Below, in pieces: positions 24,685 to 34,572 of a stretch of DNA of 64,000 bases. The position numbers and the translations under genes were made by a program. Numbering within the stretch: position 1 is the first letter of the stretch; each line of letters begins with the position of its first letter. Source of the DNA: SG8-30 sp963695085 (GTDB lineage Bacteria; Pseudomonadota; Gammaproteobacteria; Steroidobacterales; Steroidobacteraceae); assembly GCA_963695085.1 (NCBI GenBank), contig CAVOFV010000003.1, positions 124,001 to 188,000 on the forward strand, written 5' to 3'. Under the pieces are notes generated by a model. It saw only the letters and a program-made list of their open reading frames with translations, ran no database searches and was not told the DNA's origin.

Positions 24685-26856
24685 TCAACGGTCCTGGCGC
24701 CTGCCGCGTCGCGGTTCTCTCGCCGGCGGCGGCAGGCCCGTGTGCTGGGTCAGGAACTTCTGCGGTCCTCGCGCGGCGGGCCGCCGGCCGCCCTCGGCGT
24801 CCCGGCCGGTGCCCTTGGGCTGCCAGGCCGGCACCAAGTGGCGCTTGCCGCTCCCGATCAGGTCCACGCGCCCCATCCGCCTGAGCGCCTCGCGCAGCAG
24901 CGGCCAGTTGTTGGCGTCGTGATAGCGCAGGAACGCCTTGTGCAACCGGCGCTGCTTCAGGCTCTTCGGCACGTACACGACCTCGCTGCCCGGCGTCACC
25001 TTGTGCAGCGGGTTCTTGCCGGTGTGCCACATGGCCGTGGCCGTCGCCATCGGCGCGGGCAGGAATGCCTGCACCTGGTCGGTGCGGAAGCCGTTCTGCT
25101 TCAGCCACAAGGCCAGCTCCAGCATGTCCTCGTCGGTGGTGCCCGGATGCGCTGCGATGAAGTACGGGATCAGGTACTGCTCCTTGCCGGCCTCCTGCGA
25201 ATAGCGGTCGAACAGTTCCTTGAAACGGTCGTAGGCCCCCACGCCGGGTTTCATCATCTTCGACAGCGGACCGTCGGCGATGGCTTCCGGCGCGATCTTC
25301 AGGTAGCCGCCGACATGGTGCTGCGCCAGCTCCTTGACGTACTCCGGCGACTTGATGGCCAGGTCGTAGCGCACGCCCGAGGCGATCAGCACCTTGCGGA
25401 CGCCGGGCAGTTCCCGCGCCCTGCGGTACAGCCTGATGAGTGGGGCGTGATCGGTATTGAGGTTGGGACAGACCTGCGGGTACACGCAGGATGGCAGTCG
25501 GCAGGCGGCCTCGATCTTCGGATCGCGGCAGGCCAGCCGGTACATGTTCGCCGTCGGTCCGCCCAGGTCGGAGATGATGCCTGTGAATCCCGGCACCGTG
25601 TCGCGCACGGTCTCGATCTCGCGGATGACCGAATCTTCCGAGCGGCTCTGGATGATGCGGCCCTCGTGCTCCGTGATCGAGCAGAACGTGCAGCCGCCAA
25701 AGCAACCGCGCTGGATCGCCACCGAAAACCGGATCATCTTGTAGGCGGGAATGCTGGCGTCGCCATAGGCGGGATGCGGCGTGCGCCTGTAGGGCAGCTC
25801 GTACACCCAGTCCATCTCGGCCGTCGACAGCGGCACCGGCGGCGGGTTCAGCCACACCTCGACCGCGCCGTGCCGTTGCACCAGCGCCCGCGCATTGCCG
25901 GGGTTGGCCTCGGTATGCAGGATCCGCGACGCGTGCGCGTACAGCACGGGATCGTCGCGCACCTGTTGCCAGGACGGCAGCCGCACGACACTGCGCGCGC
26001 GATCCACGTTCTTCACGCGCCGCGCGAAGCGCACGACCTTGACGCCGGGCTTCGCCCCCTTGACGCCGCAGGCAGCCGCCGGACTGGCAGGCTCGGCGGC
26101 GTACGGGTCGAGCGGCGGATTCAGCGGCCCGGGCTCGTCGAGATGCGTCGAGTCGATCTCGATCCAGCCGTCAGGCACGGCGCGCCGGCTGAACGCCGTG
26201 CCCCGGATGTCGGTCAACTCGTCGATACGCTCCCCGCCGGCGAGCCGGTGGGCGATTTCGCAGATGGCGCGATCCGCGTTGCCGTAGACCAGAAGGTCGG
26301 CACGCGAATCCAGCAGCACCGAGCGCCGCACCTCGCCGGACCAGTAGTCGAAGTGGGCGATGCGGCGCAGCGACGCCTCGATGCCGCCGACCACGACCGG
26401 CACACCGGCAAAGGCCTCGCGCACACGCTGTGCATACACGATTACCGCGCGGTCCGGCCGGCTTCCGCCCTGGCCACCGGGCGTGTACGCGTCATCGCTG
26501 CGGACCCGCCGATCCGACGTGTAACGGTTCACCATCGAGTCCATGTTGCCGGCCGTGACGCCGAAGAACAGGTTGGGCGGACCCAGCGCGCCGAACGCGT
26601 CCGGGCTCTTCCAGTCCGGCTGCGCGATCAAACCGACCCGGAATCCCTGCGCTTCGAGCAGGCGGCCGATGATGGCCATGCCGAAACTCGGATGGTCAAC
26701 GTAGGCGTCGCCGCTGACGATGATCACGTCGCAGCTGTCCCAGCCGAGCTGGTCCATCTCGGCACGGGTCATGGGCAGGAACGGCGCGATGCCGAAGCGG
26801 TGCGCCCAGTGCTTGCGCCAGGAATTCAGTGCCGGGACGTCGTACATCCTGCTCAT
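24685..26856 (-). CDS. YgiQ family radical SAM protein
   Basis: About 723 residues. The N-terminal B12-binding-like region (SCDVIIVSGDAYVDHPSFG) is followed by the radical SAM core with the cluster motif CFGGCTFCSITEHEG, SAM-binding stretches around SDLGGPTANMYRL and LKIAPEAIADGPL, and the YgiQ C-terminal domain ending in a basic unstructured tail. YgiQ proteins are widespread but their reaction is not known. ATG 26856 (MSRMYDVPAL) is preferred; ATG 26847 is nearly equivalent. No operon partner is apparent; the OprB-type porin lies upstream in the same direction. Confidence 0.9.
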   Translation of the reverse strand: MSRMYDVPALNSWRKHWAHRFGIAPFLPMTRAEMDQLGWDSCDVIIVSGDAYVDHPSFGMAIIGRLLEAQGFRVGLIAQPDWKSPDAFGALGPPNLFFGVTAGNMDSMVNRYTSDRRVRSDDAYTPGGQGGSRPDRAVIVYAQRVREAFAGVPVVVGGIEASLRRIAHFDYWSGEVRRSVLLDSRADLLVYGNADRAICEIAHRLAGGERIDELTDIRGTAFSRRAVPDGWIEIDSTHLDEPGPLNPPLDPYAAEPASPAAACGVKGAKPGVKVVRFARRVKNVDRARSVVRLPSWQQVRDDPVLYAHASRILHTEANPGNARALVQRHGAVEVWLNPPPVPLSTAEMDWVYELPYRRTPHPAYGDASIPAYKMIRFSVAIQRGCFGGCTFCSITEHEGRIIQSRSEDSVIREIETVRDTVPGFTGIISDLGGPTANMYRLACRDPKIEAACRLPSCVYPQVCPNLNTDHAPLIRLYRRARELPGVRKVLIASGVRYDLAIKSPEYVKELAQHHVGGYLKIAPEAIADGPLSKMMKPGVGAYDRFKELFDRYSQEAGKEQYLIPYFIAAHPGTTDEDMLELALWLKQNGFRTDQVQAFLPAPMATATAMWHTGKNPLHKVTPGSEVVYVPKSLKQRRLHKAFLRYHDANNWPLLREALRRMGRVDLIGSGKRHLVPAWQPKGTGRDAEGGRRPAARGPQKFLTQHTGLPPPAREPRRGRRQDR

Positions 26857-26894
26857 TGTAGCGGTCGCGGTGGCGCCGGGCCGGCCGGTCCTCT

Positions 26895-28088
26895 TCAGCC
26901 GCCGGCCGCGGCCCAGGCAAACTGAAATCGCAGGCCAACGACCAGCGCATCCTGCAACAGCGGGTCGGCGCCCGGATTCACGACGTACTGCAGGTCCGGT
27001 TGCAGCGTGAGCCACTCATTGACCGGAATCTGCCAGGTCAGTTCCAGGCTGGTTTCGTGCCCGGCGGCGGGCGTGCCCGCGGCTCGCGCGGCATGGCGGA
27101 ATGGCGCTGAGGTGCCCACGCGGGCCAGCGCCAGCCCGATCTGCCCGTCGCCGCGCGGCCAGACGCCACGGCGCACCAGCCCCGCGCCAAGGGAGTTCTC
27201 GAATTCATTGAAGTCGGCTTCGGCAATGCCGTAGCGCAGGAAGGCCCGCCACCTGCCGCCCTCGGCGGCGGCCTTGCGGCCAGGCCCCGCCTCCAGCATC
27301 AGGTAGGCGCCCTGGTTGCCGCTACGGCGCAACGGCGCCCCGCCTGCGTCGCGGCGCTCGAGGTCTTCGAACCGAGCCGTATAGCGCCAGGCCCCAAGAG
27401 CCAGCTTGTGCAGCGGACCGCCGGCGAGGCCAGCCTCAGCCACCAGCAGCACGCCCTCGCCGTCCTGAAACTTCACGGCGTTGCTGCGCAGGTTGGCCGG
27501 ATCGCCGGGTGTGCCCTCCAGCACGGCCGCCTGCGCGTACCAGCGACCGGCTGCACGCCGGTAGCGCGCGGCCAGCGCCGTGACCGGGAAGGTGGCCGCA
27601 CCGGTCTGGGACAGTTCCGGTCCCATGCCGTGCGAACCGTGCAGGAACAGGCTCCTGGCGTCGCCCACATCGAACTCGGTGCTCAGGTCGTACAGGCCGG
27701 CCCTGACGGAATGACCGGGCGCGAACGCGTAATCCGCCCAGGCCTCGAACAGCCGCGCCGCGCGCACCGCCTCGATATTGCTGATGCCCTGCGCATCGCC
27801 GGCCAGATCGCCGCTGACCGCCGCGCCGTTGTTGTACAGCGCGTGCGCGAACAGGGTCAAGCCGTCGCGGCCAAAGGCATCGCGGGCGGCCAACGTGACG
27901 CAGGCGTCGTCCAGGTATCGGGTGCCGGTGCCGAGCCCGCCCCGCGCGACGTGAAACAGGTCGCCGATGTAGCCGGCTTCAATGGACAGACCAGCGGGCA
28001 GAACCTCGGCGCGGGCGCCGCCAGCCGCCGCCAGTGCCGCCATCGCCAGCACGGCGAGCCGCAAGGGACCGCCCTGCTTCGTCGCCAC
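26895..28088 (-). CDS. OprB-family carbohydrate-selective porin
   Basis: 397-residue outer-membrane protein with a signal peptide (LAVLAMAALAAAGGARA) and a barrel typical of OprB: GTRYLDDACVTLAARDAFG, LYDLSTEFDVGDARSLF, EADFNEFENSLGAGLVRRG and a C-terminal strand LRFQFAWAAAGG. OprB porins admit glucose and other sugars. It begins with GTG 28088 immediately after the ppc stop (TGA-GTG), so it is translated from the ppc message, an unusual pairing of a central-metabolism gene with a porin. Confidence 0.8.
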   Translation of the reverse strand: MATKQGGPLRLAVLAMAALAAAGGARAEVLPAGLSIEAGYIGDLFHVARGGLGTGTRYLDDACVTLAARDAFGRDGLTLFAHALYNNGAAVSGDLAGDAQGISNIEAVRAARLFEAWADYAFAPGHSVRAGLYDLSTEFDVGDARSLFLHGSHGMGPELSQTGAATFPVTALAARYRRAAGRWYAQAAVLEGTPGDPANLRSNAVKFQDGEGVLLVAEAGLAGGPLHKLALGAWRYTARFEDLERRDAGGAPLRRSGNQGAYLMLEAGPGRKAAAEGGRWRAFLRYGIAEADFNEFENSLGAGLVRRGVWPRGDGQIGLALARVGTSAPFRHAARAAGTPAAGHETSLELTWQIPVNEWLTLQPDLQYVVNPGADPLLQDALVVGLRFQFAWAAAGG

Positions 28089-30812
28089 TCAACCGGTCGC
28101 CTGCAGTCCCTGCGCAATGCCGGAAATGCTCGCGAGCAGGGCATCGAACAACGCCGGGTCCTTGCGATCGGCCTCGCGCCAGCGCTGCAGCAGGTCGACC
28201 TGCATGTAGTGCATCGGGTCCAGGTACGGCGAACGCAACAGCACCGCGCGCTGCATGCGTGGCTCGTCATCCAGCAGGTCCACCTCGCCCTTCAGCCAGA
28301 CCACCCAGCGGCAGGACAACTCGTATTCGCGGCGGATCTCCGCTGCCAGCGGCGCCAGCGCGGCCGGCGCCAGGTCGTCGTACAGCGCTGCAATCTCGAA
28401 GTCGGTGCGCAGCAACTGCACTTCCACGTCATTGATGAAGTGACTGAAGAACGGCCACGCAGACCACGCCTGCGTGAGCCGTCCAGGGCCGAGTTCGGCC
28501 GCGGCCTTTTCGAGGCCGCTGCCGATGCCGTACCAGCCCGGCAGGGTGTGGCGGCTCTGGGTCCACGCAAACACCCAGGGCACCGGCCGCAGTGCCTCGA
28601 TGCCGGTCATGCCGGGCCGCGATGCAGGCCGTGACCCGATCTGCATGCGCTCGATCACGTCCACCGGCGTGACCGCGCGGAAGAACTCCTCGAAGCCCGG
28701 CTCGCCGTACACCAGCGCCCGGTAACGGTCGCGGCTCGCCTCGGCGATCCGCGTCATCACCTCGAGGTGCGCGGCGACGTCCACCGGCGCGTCCCGGCGC
28801 CCCGCGGTCGCGCGCAGGACGGCGTGCAGCGCCTGCTCGAAGGTGCGCAAGGCGATCCAGTGCAGGCCGTAGTTCTTGTTGACGACCTCGCCCTGCTCGG
28901 TCGCGCGCAAGGTGCCGCGGATGGCGCCCGGCGGCGCGCTCTGCACGAGCATCTCGATCGGCCCGCCGCCGCGGCTGGCCGTGCCGCCACGGCCGTGCAG
29001 GATGTCGAGTTCGACGTTGGCATGTTCGGCCGCCGCGACCAGCGCTGCCTGCGACCGGTACACGGCAAAGCGCGAGGCCGCGATCCCGCATTCCTTGTTG
29101 CAGTCCGAGTAGCCGATCAGGGCCGTCTGCCGGCGGCCGCGCGAGTCCAGGTGCGCCGAGTACATGGACTGCGCGCAGGCTTCGCGCAGGATGTCGCCGG
29201 AGCGCTGCAGGGCCTCGTGCCCCTCGAACTGCGGCACCAGGTCGAGCGGCACCTGGCCGGTGTCCTTGTCCGTCACGTTCGCCCAGCGCGCCAGCAGCAG
29301 CGCGGACAACAGGTCCTCCGGGCCGCGCACGCCGCTGACGATGTAGTCTCCTACCGCTTGCTCTCCATATTTCGCGCGACCGTGCAGCATTGCCGCGAAG
29401 ACCGCGAGCGAGCGCCGCCCAACGGCATCGAGCGCGGTAACGGGCCCTCGATCGCGGGCGATCGCCTCGGCCAGGATCCGCACGCGGTCGGCGCCCGGGC
29501 GCGCCGTCCACGACTCGTCCCCCAGTCCCTGGCCGATGACATGGTCGTGGATATCCACGTGCTGGCGCACGTCGAGCGTCGCGATGTGAAAGCCGAAGGT
29601 GCGCGCCCGCCGCAGCAGTCGCTTGACCGGGAACAGGCCTGCATGCATGCCCTTGTTGTCGCGCAGGCTGTTGGCCACCAGTTCCAGGTCCCGCACGAAT
29701 CCCGCCGCGTCGTCGTAACCGTTCGGCTGGTCGTCATACGTCGCGCGCAGCCGCGCGGCCACCTGCGTCAGGAACACGCGGTAGGGCATGCGGTCGTGGC
29801 GCGCCGGCGTGATTGCATGGGCGGCCGCGACGACCAGCGAGTACTCGTCGATCTTCCGGTCCAGTTCGGCGGCCATGCCCACGCGGCCGGCGCTCTGCGA
29901 CAGCTTGTTGGCCAGTTCCAGGCACTCGTCGTAATAGGTCGAGATGATCACGCGCTGATGGCGGTGCAGCGTCTCGCGGATGGTCTTCGCGTGCACGTCC
30001 GGGTTGCCGTCCATGTCGCCGCCCACCCAGCTGCCAAACCGCAACACGCCCGGCAGCGGGCGCGCCGCGCGTTCCATGCCGTAGACGCGCTCGAGCCAGA
30101 CCTCGATCTCCTCGTAGAACACGGGCACGATGCGGTAGATGACCTCCGCCAGGTAGAACAACACGTGTTCGCGCTCGTCGGCGACGGTCAGCTTTTCACG
30201 CAGGTACTCCTGCGTCTGCCAGCCGGTCGTCACCTCGAAACGGATGCGCTCCATCAGCACGCGCCGCTCGGTCGGCGTCATCGTCGGGTCGAGACGTTCC
30301 AGCAGCAGTTCGGCGATGCGCTGCTGGTTGCGCAGGGTGGTGCGCCGCGTGGACTCGGTCGGGTGCGCGGTGAAGACCGGGTAGATGGTGAGACCGCCGA
30401 GCAGTTCGAGCACGGCGTCGGCCGTCACGCCCGCCGCCTTGAGCCGGTACAGGCAATCGCCGATCCCGCCCGGCTGCGGCCGGTCGCTGCGGATATCGTA
30501 GGACCGCCGGCGCCGCACGCGGTGCACCTTGTCGGCCAGGTTGACCACCTGGAACCAGGTCGAGAATGCACGCACGAGATCGCGCGCCTCTTCGGGCGGG
30601 CGGTCGCTGGTGCGGACCACCATCTCGACCGCCGCCTCCGGTTCGCCTTCGCGGCGGCGGATCGCCGCGACGCGGTCTCCCTCGACGGTGTCCAGCAGAC
30701 GCTCGCCACCCTGGTCGCGCAGCACCTCGCCGACCAGACTGCCCAGCGTGCGCACGTCGTCACGCAGCGCGGAGTCCTTGGCGGGGAAATTGATTTTCTG
30801 TCTTTCGCTCAC
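28089..30812 (-). CDS. ppc: Phosphoenolpyruvate carboxylase
   Basis: 907-residue cytosolic enzyme that carboxylates PEP to oxaloacetate, refilling the citrate cycle. Family signatures are intact: VFTAHPTESTRR with the catalytic His, FGSWVGGDMDGNPDV, and HGRGGTASRGGGP followed by GAIRGTLRATEQGE; the C-terminus ends QGLQATG. GTG 30812 (SERQKINFPAKD) is chosen over an in-frame TTG at 30854. The porin gene follows without a gap. Regulation cannot be read from the sequence. Confidence 0.95.
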   Translation of the reverse strand: MSERQKINFPAKDSALRDDVRTLGSLVGEVLRDQGGERLLDTVEGDRVAAIRRREGEPEAAVEMVVRTSDRPPEEARDLVRAFSTWFQVVNLADKVHRVRRRRSYDIRSDRPQPGGIGDCLYRLKAAGVTADAVLELLGGLTIYPVFTAHPTESTRRTTLRNQQRIAELLLERLDPTMTPTERRVLMERIRFEVTTGWQTQEYLREKLTVADEREHVLFYLAEVIYRIVPVFYEEIEVWLERVYGMERAARPLPGVLRFGSWVGGDMDGNPDVHAKTIRETLHRHQRVIISTYYDECLELANKLSQSAGRVGMAAELDRKIDEYSLVVAAAHAITPARHDRMPYRVFLTQVAARLRATYDDQPNGYDDAAGFVRDLELVANSLRDNKGMHAGLFPVKRLLRRARTFGFHIATLDVRQHVDIHDHVIGQGLGDESWTARPGADRVRILAEAIARDRGPVTALDAVGRRSLAVFAAMLHGRAKYGEQAVGDYIVSGVRGPEDLLSALLLARWANVTDKDTGQVPLDLVPQFEGHEALQRSGDILREACAQSMYSAHLDSRGRRQTALIGYSDCNKECGIAASRFAVYRSQAALVAAAEHANVELDILHGRGGTASRGGGPIEMLVQSAPPGAIRGTLRATEQGEVVNKNYGLHWIALRTFEQALHAVLRATAGRRDAPVDVAAHLEVMTRIAEASRDRYRALVYGEPGFEEFFRAVTPVDVIERMQIGSRPASRPGMTGIEALRPVPWVFAWTQSRHTLPGWYGIGSGLEKAAAELGPGRLTQAWSAWPFFSHFINDVEVQLLRTDFEIAALYDDLAPAALAPLAAEIRREYELSCRWVVWLKGEVDLLDDEPRMQRAVLLRSPYLDPMHYMQVDLLQRWREADRKDPALFDALLASISGIAQGLQATG

Positions 30813-31029
30813 TGGACGTCCACGCCGCGAAGGTGCGCGGTTTGCGAGCAGCAATCATAGCAAAGCGCCGGATCGGCGCGGTGCGCCCCGCGCGCCGGCG
30901 TGTCGCCGCGAGGAATGCCGCGGCAGCCCCTCCGGTATACTGCAGGATCCCCAGTGACGCGGGCCGCCGCAAGCCCGCGGCCCGTCGCGGCGCCCCGCCC
31001 CGGGACCCGCCCCAGACAGGAGACCATGG

Positions 31030-31620
31030 ATGACGATCACTCTCGACGACACCGCCCTCGACCTGCTGTTCCGCGAGGCGCGGTCCTACAATCGCTGGTC
31101 CGGCGTTGCGGTGCCCGCGGCCACGCTGCGCGCCCTGTACGACCTGCTGAAGATGGGCCCCACGTCAGCCAACTGCTCGCCGGCACGCTTCGTCTTTGTC
31201 ACGAGCGCCGCGGGCCGGGAACGGCTGGTCACGTGCGTGTCCGCCGGCAACGCCGTGAAGGTGCGGCAGGCGCCGGTGACGGCCATCATTGGCATGGACG
31301 GGAATTTCCACGACCGGCTCCCGCAACTGTTCCCGCACAACCCTGGCGCCCGCGACTGGTTCATGGATCCTGCGGTCCGCCAGGCGACGGCCTTTCGCAA
31401 CTCGACCCTGCAGGGCGCGTACCTGATGCTGGCAGCGCGCACGCTCGGGCTGGACTGCGGCCCGATGTCCGGCTTCGACCACGCCAAGGTGGATGCCGAA
31501 TTCTTCGCCGGCACCAGCGTCAAGTCGAATTTTCTGTGTGCGCTGGGGCACGGCACGACCGAGGAGTTGTTTCCGCGCAGTCCGCGCCTGTCCTTCGACG
31601 ACGCCTGCCAGCTCGTCTGA
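31030..31620 (+). CDS. rutE: RutE/malonic-semialdehyde-reductase-like nitroreductase family protein
   Basis: 196-residue flavin-dependent nitroreductase-fold enzyme. FREARSYNRWSGVAV, LKMGPTSANCSPARFVFV, LDCGPMSGFDHAKVD and the SNFLCALGHG motif match the RutE/YdfG-like group, which reduces malonic semialdehyde in pyrimidine breakdown. The rest of a rut operon is absent, so the gene name is by family and the substrate is uncertain. AGGAG lies seven bases before ATG 31030. It converges with cysNC, with only four bases between the stops. Confidence 0.8.
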   Translation: MTITLDDTALDLLFREARSYNRWSGVAVPAATLRALYDLLKMGPTSANCSPARFVFVTSAAGRERLVTCVSAGNAVKVRQAPVTAIIGMDGNFHDRLPQLFPHNPGARDWFMDPAVRQATAFRNSTLQGAYLMLAARTLGLDCGPMSGFDHAKVDAEFFAGTSVKSNFLCALGHGTTEELFPRSPRLSFDDACQLV

Positions 31621-31624
31621 GGCG

Positions 31625-33529
31625 TCAGCCGTCGAGCAGGCCGTCCTGCACAAGCCGGGTGACGACGATGTCCGCGGCCTGCTCCGCGGACAGCCGGGTC
31701 GTGTCGAGCCTGAGTTCGGGCTGCTCGGGCGGTTCGTAGGGCGAATCGATACCGGTGAAATTCCTGATCTGGCCGAGCCGGGCCTTTCGGTACAGGCCCT
31801 TCGTGTCGCGCCGCTCGGCCTCGTCGAGCGTGGTGTCCACGTACGCCTCCAGGAATTCGCCGGCCTCGAACATCTCGCGGGCCATGCGGCGCTCCGAACG
31901 GAACGGCGAGATGAAGGACACCAGGACGATCAATCCCGCGTCGACCATCAGCTTCGAGACCTCCGCCACCCGCCGTATGTTCTCGACCCGGTCGGCCTCG
32001 GTGAAGCCGAGGTCGCGGTTGAGCCCGTGCCGCACGTTGTCGCCATCCAGCGTGTAGGTGTGGCGCCCCATTGACAGCAGCCGCTTCTCCACCAGGTTGG
32101 CGATGGTCGATTTGCCCGCTCCCGACAGCCCCGTGAACCACACGATGCAGGAACGCTGGCCCTTGAGCGCGGCGCGTGCGCGCTTGCCGACGTCGAGCGC
32201 CTGCCAGTGCACGTTGGCGGACCGGCGCAGCGCGAAGTTGATCAGTCCGGCGCCGACCGTATCGTTGGTGAGCTTGTCGATCAGCACGAAGCCGCCCGTG
32301 TCGCGATTGTCCACATAGGCGTCGAACGGTATCGGCCGGTCAGTCGTGAGGTTGCACAGGCCGATCTCGTTCAGCTCGAGTTGCCTGGCGGCGGTGTGCT
32401 CCAGCGTGTTGACGTTGACCTTGTGCCGCACCGCCGTGACGCTGGCGGTCAGCGTGGCCGGGCCGATCTTCATGACGTACGGCCGCCCCGGCAGCATCGG
32501 CTCATCGCTCATCCAGATCAGCGTCACCTGGAACTGGTCGGCGATGCCGGGCGGGTCCTGGGCGCCGGCCAGCATGTCGCCCCGGCCGACGTCCAGCTCG
32601 TCGGTCAGCGTCAGCGTGACCGACTGGCCGGCGATGGCCTCCGGCAGGTCTGCGTCACGCGTGACGATGCGGGCGACACGGCTCTGGCGCCCCGAGGGGG
32701 CGACACGTACCGGGTCTCCGGGGCGCACGCGCCCGCTGGCGACGGTCCCGGCCAAGCCGCGGAAATTCTGGTCCGGGCGGTTGACCCACTGCACCGGGAA
32801 GCGGAACGGCTTGTGTTGCAGCAGGTCCTCGACCTCGATCGACTCCAGCGCGGCCACCAGCGTCGGGCCGTCATGCCAGGGCATGTTCGCGCTTGGCTGG
32901 GTGACGTTGTCACCGCGCAATGCCGACAGCGGAATCGCGACAAGTTCCGCAATGCCGATGTGGGCGGCGAATTCACGGTAGTCGGCAACGATCGAATCGA
33001 ACATGCCGCGGTCGTAGTTGACCGCATCCATCTTGTTGACGGCCAGGATGACGTGGCGGATGCCGAGCAGCGAGACGATGTAGGAGTGGCGGCGGGTCTG
33101 CGTCAGCACGCCCTTGCGGGCGTCGACCAGAATGATCGCCGCGTCGGCTGTCGAGGCCCCCGTCGCCATGTTGCGGGTGTACTGCTCGTGCCCAGGCGTG
33201 TCGGCCACGATGAACTTCCGCGTGCCGGTCGAGAAATACCGGTAGGCGACGTCGATGGTGATGCCCTGCTCGCGCTCCGCCTCGAGCCCGTCGACGAGCA
33301 GCGCCAGGTCCAGCTCGCCGCCCTGTGTTCCGACCGTCTTCGAATCGGCCTCGACCGCCGCCAGCTGGTCGTCGCAGATCAGTTTCGACTCGTACAGCAG
33401 GCGCCCGATCAGCGTGCTCTTGCCGTCGTCCACGCTGCCGCAGGTGATGAAGCGCAGCAGGCTCTTCTGGCCGCCTGCGCCGGCATCGCCCGCGCTGCCC
33501 CCCGCCACGGATTCCAGCCGGCCGGCCAT
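31625..33529 (-). CDS. cysNC: Bifunctional sulfate adenylyltransferase subunit 1/adenylylsulfate kinase
   Basis: 634-residue fusion. The N-terminal CysN GTPase has CGSVDDGKSTLIGRL (P-loop), DTPGHEQYTRNM and NKMDAV motifs and EF-Tu-like beta domains. The C-terminal CysC kinase (from about residue 440) has FTGLSGAGKSTIAN and SFISPFRSERRMAREMF. With CysD it activates sulfate to APS and then PAPS. The start ATG 33529 overlaps the cysD stop (TGATG). PAPS supports cysteine synthesis or sulfation; no PAPS reductase is in the window. Confidence 0.93.
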   Translation of the reverse strand: MAGRLESVAGGSAGDAGAGGQKSLLRFITCGSVDDGKSTLIGRLLYESKLICDDQLAAVEADSKTVGTQGGELDLALLVDGLEAEREQGITIDVAYRYFSTGTRKFIVADTPGHEQYTRNMATGASTADAAIILVDARKGVLTQTRRHSYIVSLLGIRHVILAVNKMDAVNYDRGMFDSIVADYREFAAHIGIAELVAIPLSALRGDNVTQPSANMPWHDGPTLVAALESIEVEDLLQHKPFRFPVQWVNRPDQNFRGLAGTVASGRVRPGDPVRVAPSGRQSRVARIVTRDADLPEAIAGQSVTLTLTDELDVGRGDMLAGAQDPPGIADQFQVTLIWMSDEPMLPGRPYVMKIGPATLTASVTAVRHKVNVNTLEHTAARQLELNEIGLCNLTTDRPIPFDAYVDNRDTGGFVLIDKLTNDTVGAGLINFALRRSANVHWQALDVGKRARAALKGQRSCIVWFTGLSGAGKSTIANLVEKRLLSMGRHTYTLDGDNVRHGLNRDLGFTEADRVENIRRVAEVSKLMVDAGLIVLVSFISPFRSERRMAREMFEAGEFLEAYVDTTLDEAERRDTKGLYRKARLGQIRNFTGIDSPYEPPEQPELRLDTTRLSAEQAADIVVTRLVQDGLLDG

Positions 33530-34431
33530 CAGAAGTACCCCTCCTGTTTCTTGCGCTCCATGGACGCCGCCGCGTCGTGATCGATCACGCGGCCCTGACG
33601 CTCCGACTTCGTCGTGAGCCGCATTTCCTCGATGATCGCCGGCAGCGTGGCGGCGTCGCTCTCGATCGCGCCGGTGAGCGGATAGCAGCCCAGCGTGCGG
33701 AAGCGCACCCGCCGCAGGACCGGCCGCTCGCCGGGCGCCAGCGGCATGCGCTCGTCGTCGACCATGATCAGCATGCCGTCGCGCTCGACCACCGGCCGTT
33801 CGGCGGCGAAATACAGCGGCACGACGGGGACCTGCTCCTGGTGGATGTACTCCCACACGTCGAGCTCGGTCCAGTTCGACATCGGGAACACGCGGATGCT
33901 CTCGCCCTTGTGCTTGCGCGCGTTGTACAGGCGCCAGAGTTCCGGGCGCTGGCGCCGCGGGTCCCAGCGGTGCTGCGCCGAGCGGAACGAGAAAACCCGT
34001 TCCTTGGCCCGCGACCGCTCCTCGTCGCGCCGCGCGCCGCCGAAAGCGGCGTCGAATCCGTGAGCCTCGAGCGCCTGCCGCAGTGCCTGCGTCTTCATGA
34101 CGTCCGTGTGCACGGCGGAACCGTGCGTGAACGGGCCGACGCCCTGCGCCAGGCCCTCGCGGTTGACGTGCACCAGCAGCCGCAGCCCGAGCTGCGCGAC
34201 GATACGGTCGCGAAACGCGATCATCTCGCGGAACTTCCAGGTCGTGTCCACGTGCAGCAGCGGGAACGGCGGCAGCGCCGGGTGGAACGCCTTCATGGCC
34301 AGGTGCAGCATGGCCGCACTGTCCTTGCCGATCGAGTAAAGCATCACCGGCCTGTCGCAGGCGGCCGCCACCTCGCGCATGATGTGAATGCTCTCGGCCT
34401 CGAGCCGTTGCAGGTGGCTGAGCGTCGTCAT
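33529..34431 (-). CDS. cysD: Sulfate adenylyltransferase subunit 2
   Basis: 300-residue ATP-PPi-type enzyme that forms APS from sulfate and ATP together with CysN. The PP-loop motif is LYSIGKDSAAMLHLAMKAF, followed by HVDTTWKFREMI, GARRDEERSRAKERVFSFR and SNWTELDVWEYIH; the C-terminus ERKKQEGYF is diagnostic for CysD. ATG 34431 is preceded by GAGGACGG. The divergent TonB receptor lies across a 141-base intergenic region holding an FNR-type box that faces the receptor. Confidence 0.95.
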   Translation of the reverse strand: MTTLSHLQRLEAESIHIMREVAAACDRPVMLYSIGKDSAAMLHLAMKAFHPALPPFPLLHVDTTWKFREMIAFRDRIVAQLGLRLLVHVNREGLAQGVGPFTHGSAVHTDVMKTQALRQALEAHGFDAAFGGARRDEERSRAKERVFSFRSAQHRWDPRRQRPELWRLYNARKHKGESIRVFPMSNWTELDVWEYIHQEQVPVVPLYFAAERPVVERDGMLIMVDDERMPLAPGERPVLRRVRFRTLGCYPLTGAIESDAATLPAIIEEMRLTTKSERQGRVIDHDAAASMERKKQEGYF

Positions 34432-34505
34432 CCGTCCTCGCGTTGCGCCGGCTCGAAGGGCCTGCGCGCCGGTATGGTAGCCGACCGGCCGACCGACGGC
34501 CCGCA

Positions 34506-34519
34506 TTGACCGTGGTCAA
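34506..34519. promoter_or_regulatory. FNR/DNR-type box upstream of the heme-type TonB receptor
   Basis: TTGAC-CGTG-GTCAA is a perfect inverted repeat matching TTGAT-N4-ATCAA in eight of ten positions. It is 54 bases from the receptor start and 75 bases from cysD. The spacing suits a site near -41.5 for the receptor promoter, but no convincing -10 element follows. It is one of four such boxes in the window. Confidence 0.6.
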
Positions 34520-34572
34520 CGCAACCGGCGCCCCCGGCCGCCACCATCTGGCAGACTACCGCCGAGCGATCC

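Noticed and set aside
30855..31029. Possible small genes in the ppc-rutE divergent region
   Set aside because: Short open frames here lack ribosome-binding sites and protein-like composition; the region is more likely just the two promoters.
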